A stretch of DNA of 46,896 nucleotides from positions 1 through 46,896 of the forward strand of contig JASCIV010000101.1 in NCBI GenBank assembly GCA_030374735.1, in the 5' to 3' direction. The notes beneath the pieces are model-generated. The model did no database searches and was not told the origin of the DNA. It worked only from the letters and a program-made list of their open reading frames with translations. The stretch is from Gracilaria caudata (taxonomy: Eukaryota > Rhodophyta > Florideophyceae > Gracilariales > Gracilariaceae). The translations under genes were made by a program, and so were the position numbers. Positions 31,447 through 39,650 of this stretch are shown one piece after another; the first letter of the stretch is position 1; every line of letters begins with the position of its first letter.

Positions 31447-33156
31447 CTATGCCTTGCGTTCTTTGTAGCATTGCTTCTCCTTGGCAATGGCGTCGTCGAG
31501 CAACCATCGCGGAGCGCATTGGAGTTTGTGCTCTGATAGTGGCTCCGTTCTAAGCCGACGGTAAAGATCGCTGAGGATTGTCTGCTTGGCAGATGTTAGG
31601 GAAGTTTCGGAGAGGGAAGTAGCCGTGTGCGAGGCGTAATCACCGATGTCCTTGGACGGGGCGTCAAGTGGACGGAGTAATTCGGTCTTAGAGAGGTATG
31701 CGTGGCTCATGGGATGATAGTCCCATTCCTGAAAGGAGGAGTCAAGCGAAAGATCTTCTACAAGATCTGGAAATTCATCCGTAACATGGACCAGAGTATG
31801 TTGTGGAGATGGAGGAGGTTCATCTACGATTTCGTCGGCATCGGCAGGGAATTCCTGTTCAGGAACATCTGCTGAGTCTAACTCAATCTTCTCGACTTCA
31901 TGGAGGAGCTTTGAGTTTGGACGAAGGGGGAGGTTCTCATATGCGACAGTATAGCTGTAACCCTTTAAGTCAGGTGTTGCCGAGATGATGATGTAGTGCA
32001 TGTAGACTTCTTTGACAAAACCGAGATACCACTGTCCCCGTTTTGCTCCATTTCTGTGGAAGTACACTGCAGTGCCGGGCTTCAGGAGTGTCTTGTCAAT
32101 GTGCTTCACATCTTTTGAATTAAGAAAGACGTGGAGAGCACGACGTGCCTCGCATTCGTGATAAGCAGAGACAAGATCACGAGTTGTATTCGTTTTGGGT
32201 AGCCCGGAGAGAGCGGGCCTATAGCCACGGGTAAGTTCGAAGCTGGACAGCAGTTTCGAGCCTAGAAGTACATTCTTAAGGAATACGGCTCGAGCGACAA
32301 GTTCACGGTCAGATGGGGCTTGCTGCCACCTTGACGCGGTATATTCTCTGTCTTTGATCAAGCGTTGGATAAGGTACCGAATAGCTTCATGTGAGGATTC
32401 CGCGATTCCGACTTTGTTGTGGCGGCGAGGTGGTCTTGGAGACAAGGTGATGTGATGAGTAGCACAGAGTGTTCGGAATTCGTCGCAGTCGAATTCGGGA
32501 TCTGAAGAGAGTTCAGCTGGGGCCCCGTGGATTGTGATCCATTGAAGAACAAAGTTCTGGCTAGCCTCCTTCATGCTTCGTGAGAATGAGAGCCAGGCCA
32601 CACAGTAACCTGTCGCGGCATCCTTGATGTGAAGGATGGGTAGGTTCCCAAGTTCGGCGACGAACATGAAGTCCATTTGAATGTGTTCGTTGAATTCCTT
32701 TACGAGTCGAGCGAACGAGATTTTCCTCGAGGCAAGTGGCCTGCCTGTTGAAGTACAAGTGATACAGGACTCGTAGGCGGACTTCAAGAGTTTCTCGAGG
32801 GTACGAGTGAGCACAACTGCTCTGGCACAGATCTTATTCATATCCTTTGGCCTCAGATGAGTGTACAAGTGAAACCTTTTCGCGAAGCGCTCTTCGTTTT
32901 GGATCAACTTTTTGGAATCCGCGCCATGCGTGCTCGTGCTCGTGAAGAACGCATTTACTGAGGAAGTACAGGATGGAACTAGAAGTAATCGGGTCCGGTT
33001 GGTAAGGACAGAACCAGTGTGGTATGTACGAAGCGTAACGGAATGGTTCGGATTGGATACTACTCCGGAAGGAACGACAATTTGGTTCGAATCGCCAAGA
33101 AGGTTGGATCGCGTGAGTATGTCGTTTTCTAAAAGGATTGGCCCATCACCGTCCAC
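31447..33156 (-). CDS. Copia-3 pol: integrase region
   Basis: The open frame of 569 codons has an HHCC-like zinc region (FHLYTHLR ... SAYESCITC), then the core with Asp in HIQMDFMFVAELG, Asp in AELSSDPEFDCDEF, and Glu in NKVGIAESSHEAIRYL, giving a complete D-D-E set for strand transfer. The C-terminal part (LKPGTAVYFHRNGAKRGQWYLG) is the small DNA-binding domain, followed by an acidic linker to RT. The frame is uninterrupted, unlike its neighbours. In the living element it would be made as part of the gag-pol polyprotein, so the ATG at 33156 is probably not a true start. Confidence 0.85.
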   Translation of the reverse strand: MDGDGPILLENDILTRSNLLGDSNQIVVPSGVVSNPNHSVTLRTYHTGSVLTNRTRLLLVPSCTSSVNAFFTSTSTHGADSKKLIQNEERFAKRFHLYTHLRPKDMNKICARAVVLTRTLEKLLKSAYESCITCTSTGRPLASRKISFARLVKEFNEHIQMDFMFVAELGNLPILHIKDAATGYCVAWLSFSRSMKEASQNFVLQWITIHGAPAELSSDPEFDCDEFRTLCATHHITLSPRPPRRHNKVGIAESSHEAIRYLIQRLIKDREYTASRWQQAPSDRELVARAVFLKNVLLGSKLLSSFELTRGYRPALSGLPKTNTTRDLVSAYHECEARRALHVFLNSKDVKHIDKTLLKPGTAVYFHRNGAKRGQWYLGFVKEVYMHYIIISATPDLKGYSYTVAYENLPLRPNSKLLHEVEKIELDSADVPEQEFPADADEIVDEPPPSPQHTLVHVTDEFPDLVEDLSLDSSFQEWDYHPMSHAYLSKTELLRPLDAPSKDIGDYASHTATSLSETSLTSAKQTILSDLYRRLRTEPLSEHKLQCAPRWLLDDAIAKEKQCYKERKA

Positions 33157-33420
33157 AACGTAGAAGGGGAGGAGAACTGTGTACCGAGTTCGTCTTCATC
33201 CTGGAAGAACCACCTAGCAAAGGTTGGCTTGGCGTCAAGGCATTGCTCACCGAAGCCGTGTAGGAATGGTTCACAGTCCAGCTCTTGGAGGACGAGCTCA
33301 ACACCAAGGGAGGCGCAGAGATGCGCAATTGTGAGTAGCCCACCAACGCTCTTCGGACAACCAGGATCCACGATAGGGTTCGGATCTGGAGCATAGGGTG
33401 TTATATCCGAAACGGCTCCT
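33157..33420 (-). pseudogene. Copia-3 protease region, altered active site
   Basis: The frame NPIVDPGCPKSVGGLL (about 33340-33385) matches the lineage's aspartic protease motif, D-[ST]-G-C-P-x-[ST]-V, but has Pro instead of Thr/Ser after the catalytic Asp. Downstream, FARWFFQDEDELG is retained; the frame then ends (stop near 33130) where it should pass into integrase. Together these suggest a dead protease. Confidence 0.6.
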
Positions 33421-34694
33421 TCCCCTGCAGTTAGAGATGACTGCGTTGAGAGGGGTTGGAGCCTTTGCGAAAGTCCTTGTCCTGCTTGTCCTTGTTCTCT
33501 TCGGCCTTTTCTTCACAGGACGGAGACGTTTGGATTCGTAGTGAGGATCTGGACAGTCGTAGCTGCCGCGGAGGTGATCCTTGGAACCACAGTCGAAACA
33601 ATACTGCTCGGAGCGGCGTTTGTTTGTATTACGTCTTCGTGAAGGATTCGTTCCTGGCTTTCGTTCGGAGTCCTTGGAAGCGGACGAACCTGATGGCTGT
33701 TCGTTGCTCTTCTGGAAGGCAGCCAATGCATGTTGGACTTTCTGACCGACCATGTTGTCGATGTCAGCTTTCGTGTATGACTTTTCCCTCTTCTTGGGAG
33801 TGAAGGTCAAGTTCCGGATGACAGTCACAGCATCGTCGAGGTTCAACTTGCATCTCGGACCTGAGGAGAACATTTCGTGAGCTTGGTTCTCATCAGAGAT
33901 AGGCTCTGCAAAACTATGAAAGAGATCCGAATTCGCTTCAATAAGAGCATGGCAGTTGTTGATCAAGTCTGTGGCCTTCCTTCGGAAGACAGACGCGTTC
34001 TCTGACGACTGCGGTACGTTATCTTCGGAATCGAATATCGTCTTGAATTCCTCGAAGAACTTCATGGCAGATTTGTGAGAATTGGCTGGAATCGGAATCT
34101 CAGGTTCACCACTATTCTTTTGCCGGGCTTCTGCAAGTGACACTAGCTGGAGCTTCGCGTTGGTCAGGGTTTTCTCGCTCAGCAATGCGTTGTTTAACAA
34201 TTTGATTGCGAGTACCTCGCTGACCTGCGAAGATTTGGAGAGTCCAACATGCATCAAGTGATCGGCAGCCAAGCCCCTGAACCTAGAGACAAAGGCATTC
34301 AGATCTTCATTGCGGGCCCTACGGCACTGGGTGACTTCGGTAAAGGAGGAGATTAGGCGAGTAACCACTGCGATCGGGGGGTCAACTGCGATTAGCTTCA
34401 CAATTTCCCGAATAGCTTCAATCCGATCTTCTTGCTTGTAGTCGATGAGTTTTTTGGCTTGGGCTTCGTCTACAATTGACTTTTGCTCACGGGCAAGCCA
34501 CGGTCATACAACTGTCGAGCAAGCGTAGCAAAGATTGTCTTGTACAAACGATCAGTTCCCTTCTCTGCAGCAGCTTGAATGGTTTCGACCCACCTTGCAA
34601 CGTCTCGACGGTACTCTTGTAGGTCTCCTTGCGGATCGAACATTTGAGGATCAGTAGGTGCAAGAGGTTTAGAGGAGCCCTGCGCTAGGCCCAT
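33400..34694 (-). pseudogene. Copia-3 gag with one frameshift
   Basis: The start MGLAQGSSKPL lies inside the primer-binding site. The first 75 codons (34470-34694) include MFDPQGDLQEYRRDVARW. A one-base shift near 34490 moves the frame, which then runs on through FTEVTQCRRARNEDLNAF (capsid) to a zinc knuckle C-x2-C-x4-H-x6-C at about 33551-33600 (CFDCGSKDHLRG), followed by a basic tail. Gag would package the element RNA in virus-like particles. The usual knuckle has H-x4-C, so this one is a variant. Total length is about 430 codons, usual for Copia gag. Confidence 0.8.
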
Positions 34695-34697
34695 AAC
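34688..34697 (-). promoter_or_regulatory. Copia-3 primer-binding site, half-tRNA-iMet type
   Basis: Directly after the 5' LTR, the minus strand reads GTTATGGGCC, complementary to the anticodon loop of initiator tRNA-Met. The ATG within it, which pairs with the CAU anticodon, is also the first ATG of gag. The same block occurs at 895. Confidence 0.8.
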
Positions 34698-34995
34698 TGG
34701 GGCAACCGGCGAAATCGTGGCGCAGGCGCAGACGCGTGTTGCTGTGGCAAGGCGAGAATGACAGGGACGAAGGAGGTCGGCTCTGCCGCTTGTAGCTGCT
34801 GCCTCACCCTGGCTGGAGCTTGTGAGCTGCAGCCTCTTTATTCAGTAGCCTCGGTGCCGAGTTAGCACCGCGAGCTGCCAGAGGTAGCACGGGAGGCGCG
34901 TTCAAGATGCGCTCGGAGGCGCAGGCGAGATGCGTGCTTTGCCCTTTGTCTTGCGCAAGGACAGCCTGTTTGCAGGACCAACCTGAGTTTGGACA
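34698..34995 (-). repeat. Copia-3 right (5') LTR
   Basis: Partner of 27934-28231, with the same TG...CA ends. The primer-binding site lies on its inner side and ATTTT follows on its outer side (target duplication with one mismatch to GTTTT). Confidence 0.92.
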
Positions 34996-35165
34996 ATTTT
35001 CTTGCTCATCAGTGTCGCTACCCATGCAGCTCGACCAACGCAACACGCGCGACACGCGCAACCGCCGGCCTGCGCTTTCCATCCGGCGCCCGAACGTGAA
35101 ATGGCTGCCCTGCAACCTGCTTCCGCACACCACTTTGCTCAACTTCCTCGGCTCAGCGCCGCCCT

Positions 35166-35198
<33 letters not shown>

Positions 35199-35400
35199 CC
35201 CCGTGCTTGGCACAGGCGCACATAGTACTTCTCCAGCGCTTGGCGCCGCTTTAGCGCCACCCAGTGCACAACAAAGCGATCCGCAGCGCGCAGCCAAGCG
35301 AACCCAGAGAAGCCGCAGCGTGCAACGAGCGCTCGCGTGCGCCTCTCGCAAATTCTACTTGCGAAACTATCGCGGTTGGTCACCTATGAGGGACATGTGA
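34996..35400 (+). pseudogene. Host coding-like fragment right of Copia-3
   Basis: GC-rich sequence continues the frame from 27933 (LLISVATHAARPTQ). It holds a run of CCG triplets (about 35161-35200), read as poly-Arg or poly-Ala depending on frame, which lowers confidence in any frame. A parallel frame reads RRPNVKWLPCNLLPHTTLLN. No family is recognised; it is probably decayed. Confidence 0.3.
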
Positions 35401-35714
35401 CGCAGGCGCACGCGAACGGCACGCTTACGCTCTACAATGCCATAACCGTGCACCTCTGCCAGGCGCAGCTGGGTTTGCATACAGTACGCCGGGTTGAAAT
35501 AAGAAATTATTTTGCAGCGCGGAAAAATATGGCTTAAAGCACGTGGAGGTGAAATAAGCCTTATTTTACCTCCTCGGAAATTAGCGAAAAAACAGCCATT
35601 TGGGCGTGTTGCTGACAGAGTAAGCAGCATGCAGTACAGCTGTCCATGTTTTCTACCGTTACATCTACGTCACCACCACACTTCGCGGTCTTCCAGCCTA
35701 CGAGACGGGTTTCC

Positions 35715-36510
35715 CATAGCTGCATCACTGTGCTTCGTTATCAGCAAAGTGATGCAGCTATGAGAACCGCAACTGACACAGCGATTTGCATCTGGGAGCC
35801 GCATCACTGTGCTTCATAATCAGCACAGTGATGCAGCTACCAGATCAGCATTGTCGTGTTGCGCCTTGCGTGAGATATACTGACAGTGCGCATTTGCGTA
35901 TCTAGTGTGGAGACGTCGAATGTTACAATAGCACACGTTAGCATACGTTAGACCTGTAGTCTGATGACGCAAGTATTTTTGCGGTTCGTAGATTGGTGCG
36001 CAGCATAAAGGCGTCTGGTTGAAGCTCACTGCGTCTCCCTCCTCCCCTGCTCCACAAGCATCATTGCCGTTTGGAAGTAGCGCAATGGTGCTGCTTCCAT
36101 TACCGCATCACTGCGCACCGGAATAAGCACAGTGATGCAGCTAGGAGGTCTGCATCTTTTGCGCTATTTGAGTAGCGCAGAGATGCAGCTCTTGCAACTG
36201 TATCACTGCGCACCGGAAGTAGCGAAGAGATGGAGCCAAGAGAGCTGCATGTAGCCTCCATCACTGCGCTCATAGCTTTGCGTAGTGATGCAGCTCCCGT
36301 TTCTGCATTACTGCACATCGTAATTGTGATGCGTACGCAGTGTTGCAGCAACGGGAGCTGCATCACTGCGCAAAGCTATGAGCGCAGTGATTTACACAGC
36401 TACTGAAGAGCGTTGTAGGTTGCTCAACTGCCTGCATGCGGCATTGCGCTTTGTTTTACAAGCGCAATGCTGCGGTAAAGCAGTTGCGGGCCGCCTCTTG
36501 AGCGGCCCGA
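35715..36510. repeat. Cluster of long hairpins with GCTGCATCACTG core
   Basis: Several inverted repeats share the core. Arms 35715-35734 and 35743-35762 pair at 19 of 20. Arms 35797-35813 and 35822-35838 pair at 16 of 17. A pair lies near 36101-36143. A large one, 36261-36301 with 36350-36390, pairs at 40 of 41 around a 48-bp spacer. Further right are a 27-bp imperfect stem (36426-36488) and GGGCCGC/GCGGCCC around 36488-36510. A separate stem at 35551-35580 has GGAGGT ends. No coding frame crosses them. Confidence 0.8.
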
Positions 36511-36889
36511 AGCGCCGGTCCGTCCGGAGGCCGTTTTTTTTGAATGGAGACAACAGTTTCTTAAGAACATTCTCTCAAAGAACTGCCTGGGGTGTTTCGG
36601 GGGGAACAGTTTCACGCAGTACAGAGTTTTGGAGAGCCTGGCTTCTTGTCGCTCTTAAAAAGTTACCCTAAAACCAGTTCTTGGAGGGGTGAAGTAAGGC
36701 TTATATTGCAGCTCGGCACTTTAAGCCTTAGCCATCCTCGGGGTACGGTAATGTTTACCTTACACCGGGTTACTGTATGCGTAGCCAGTCGCAACTGCCT
36801 GCACTTTTGGGCGCACTGCGAAGGAGTATCACCGTCGAGGCGCAGCCGGCGCTGGTGCTCTGCTCCGCAAAGTCCATCGCGCTGTTTGC

Positions 36890-37698
36890 AACCAAAGCAA
36901 AGCACCATCTCTGTGCTGTACTTTGGCGAGGTGCTGGAGATCAGCGTCAAGACGTTGCACAAGTGCAACTCTTGGCTGCTGCTGCGGATGCGATCGCGCT
37001 TCGCCGACAGGGCTTGGGCACACGACGCATACACGGCGCTGCGCGACGAGCTCTGCTCGTTGTTGGCGCTGGGCGTGATGCGGGGTGTGGCGCTGTTGAA
37101 TCGCTCTCTGCTGGGACGCCGACACGGAACGGGATTGTTTCCGTACGTGACGCACGTGCATATCGCGCTGCCGAACACGCTGTGCGTGAGAGCCGGCCAA
37201 TGACGCGACATTCGCGGCGGGTTTCTGCACCCGCTGCGCGCGAGCGAGCCCCACCGCGTGAAGGCGTTGTTCGAGCTCACAGTTGACCAGGTGCTGCGGG
37301 GCATTGATGCGCTATGATGGAAAGAGCAGCAGCAGCAGCAGGCGTGCACGGGTTGCGAGAGCAGCACGCGCGTGTTCGAGTCACGTCACGCAAGCTACGA
37401 CAGCGAGAGAGTGGGCGGGGGGGGCGCGGCCGCGGCGACGAAGAGCAGCGAGCGCCAGGCGGCACTGCGGCGGCGGTGGCAGAGGAAATGGCGACGGGTA
37501 GCTGCAAATACGCTGTATCCTACACAGGGAACCGAGGAAACCTCTGCGAGTGGTCAGCGCGGCGAGGACTTTCGGCGCTGTTCTCTTCAAAGACGAGTTC
37601 GCGAATGGATTGCCAAGGGGGTGCTGCGTAGGCTCGACAGACGATCCACGCGAGGCGTGGCGTGTGGAGCCACGTGTGTTCTTCGCTCACGTGTCTGA
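36890..37698 (+). pseudogene. Unrecognised protein, one frame with two in-frame TGA codons
   Basis: Frame 1 from about 36890 reads like real coding sequence: SVLYFGEVLEISVKTLHKC, then TALRDELCSLLALGVMRG, FPYVTHVHIALPNTL, TGA at 37201-37203, FLHPLRASEPHRVKALFEL, TGA at 37315-37317, then a Gln run and RRWQRKWRRVAAN, ending at TGA 37696-37698. No frameshift is needed over 800 bp. Both internal stops could be CGA-to-TGA changes. I recognise no family. It has the GC-rich composition of the pseudogene at 44.9-46.1 kb and is best read as a decaying host gene. Confidence 0.45.
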
Positions 37699-37699
37699 A

Positions 37700-38700
37700 T
37701 TGGGCGCATGACATTCAGGCACTCGACGCGCAGCTTCACGGCTCTGTTCGGCCACCATACAGCCATGCGCGCCTCCGCCCCCGCGAAACGCTGCAAACGT
37801 GTCATACCTCTACAGAAGCGCAGAGCAAAGTCGCAGACAAGCACGAAGCGCAAAACCCGTCGCAGAATCGAAGCGAAGCGCGTGTACAACCAGCTGTCAT
37901 AAGGAAGTCGTCGCCAGGGCTGCTCGTGTTGTCCTCCTTCTGCGAATTCGCCGACACCGCCGCCGCCACGCTTTTCGACCATCGCTCACTGCATGGCGCG
38001 CGACGTCCAAGTGCACAAAGAGTGCGTTGGCCCCGCACGCCATAATCGCCAACCACGCACCTATGCTGCTCATCGGACGCAAAGGACTGGCGAACGCGCG
38101 CCATCTCTTTATCGCGTCGTCACCCATCGTAGTTGACCGCTTGTACCTCGGCGCTGCTCCCACCGACGTCTCGAGGCCGCCGCAGGGCGACGCCGGGCTG
38201 CTACTGCGCTTTCCCTCTGTGCTACTGGTCCTTCGCTCAGGCGTGGGGTGCGCATTGGACGCGTTGAGGACGCTGCGTGCGGCTACATGTGGCGTTGCTG
38301 AAAAGGGGAACGTGCTTTGGGGTGTAGCGCGCGCGCTGCATGCGCCTCCCTGCATGCGCCTCAGCGCTGGGCGTTTTCCAGAGGCGTGGCCACTCACCCA
38401 GTGTGTGCGCGTGCGGGGGTGGGGGATGTGATGAACGCGGACAGCTTGTTTCTGCTCACGAAGATCCTCGTGCAGGCAGGGGGCAACCAGATTGCGCGGA
38501 CGCGCTGTGAAGGGTGGGACACGCGCTGAAAGGGCGCCGTACCGAAGGGTATATGTTTTTGCAACGCTGGCAGGGATGGCACGGGAATGCTGTTGGCGAT
38601 GTTGCTGTCGCTGCTGGGCGTGAGGGACGATCTGATTTTGCGCGACCGTCAGCGCAACGACGGCAAATAGAAACGGTGAAGGCCGCCATCAGCATTCAAC
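37700..38700. other. GC-rich coding-like remnants, unassigned
   Basis: Frames such as 37799-38431 (210 codons, with ANHAPMLLIGRKGLANARHL and FPSVLLVLRSGVGCALDALR) look protein-like, but frames change and no family is recognised. It is probably a continuation of the decayed host sequence. Confidence 0.3.
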
Positions 38701-39290
38701 TCTCGTGAGGAGATCGAAGGGAAACAAATGCGAAATAGGTGACGGCAATAGTGAAAGAAGTAAAGGAAGAAGATGATGTAGAAGATGGCCCTGTGCTGCA
38801 GTTGCCAGTTTGTAGTACATTGTTCGTTCTTCGCTGAATCCTCAAACGTATCCGATCGGAGCCTTTGTAGACACCTTATGGCTACGAATACCAAATTATG
38901 TAAAGAATTCTAATGTGCACATTTTTGGCATATCCTGCCAGTTATTGGACCTTGGAGGCAGCGGCTGCCAGTACAAGCATGCAAGCTTCATCGAATTTAG
39001 AGTACAAAAAATATTCCAAAGTTGTCCCGAAAGCTGGCCGTTCTCGCCATATCTTGAACATCATCAGCCATGCTGAATAAGGCATTATTTGGGACATATT
39101 TTAAGGCATGTTTTCGGCCACCTATAGGCATTATTTAGTCATTTTTATGGCCAAAACTTCAAGCCTTTTCTTGACCACAACACGGCCATATTTCGGCCAA
39201 ACCATGACCTCCACAAATGTCCATAGGGAGGACATACCATGACCGCACAGGAACGCCGAGCTCAGCGAAAGCTGTATTCGCACCCGAAAC
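38700..39290. other. AT-rich interval before Gypsy-2, no gene seen
   Basis: Short A/T runs and several TTTGGCCA / TTCGGCC motifs occur (39105-39205). The 5' LTR expected for Gypsy-2 is not found here. Confidence 0.45.
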
Positions 39291-39299
39291 GGAAAAGGT

Positions 39300-39650
39300 T
39301 AATGCGCAGGACCGATTGGAACGCCCCTGCCGCCTCTTCCTTTCGCGCGACCTGAATCACTGTCAGCTGATTCCCCCGAGCTGCGCGAAAAGTTACTCGC
39401 CGTTCGGGAGGCCAACTATCAGTTACGCAAAGACGAAGGCTACTACAGTGCGAATAACAGCATTCCGCGCGGTCATAATCACCCTCGCTGGAATACTAGC
39501 TACCGTACGCCCGCCGGGGCACATGCTGTACCACCCTTAGGAACCCAGGATACGCCCTCAAACGCCTCCCGCTCAGTTACGCTCGTCGAAGAAGGCGGGC
39601 CTGAACCGCACGCGGAACCCATCCAGGAAACCTTCCCGGAGGGGGCGTAG
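39300..39650 (+). pseudogene. Gypsy-2 gag C-terminal remnant
   Basis: Frame 3 reads ARPESLSADSPELREK, LLAVREANYQLRKDEGYY, HPRWNTSYRTP and ends at TAG 39648-39650, where pol opens one base earlier in frame 2. The capsid core and any zinc knuckle are lost. The Gypsy-1 gag does not overlap this part enough to compare. Confidence 0.55.

Larger units (their letters stand above)
27934..34995 (-). mobile_element. Copia-3, nearly complete LTR retrotransposon with antisense gene
   Basis: The element is 7062 bp, in minus orientation: right (5') LTR 34698-34995, primer-binding site, gag, protease, integrase, RT, RNase H, then a convergent plus-strand gene (28561-29919), a polypurine tract (minus GGGGGGTG at 28232-28239) and the left (3') LTR 27934-28231. 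The domain order PR-IN-RT-RH is that of Ty1/Copia. Flanking bases GTTTT and ATTTT are a near-perfect target duplication (4 of 5). LTRs differ at about 12 of 298 positions. Gag has one shift, pol several breaks, and RT and protease have changed active sites, so self-driven movement is unlikely. Confidence 0.9.

Noticed and set aside
35002..35400. 132-codon frame with poly-Arg as a real gene
   Set aside because: The Arg run comes from a CCG repeat that reads as Pro, Arg or Ala in the three frames. The start Met is probably internal to an interrupted host frame.
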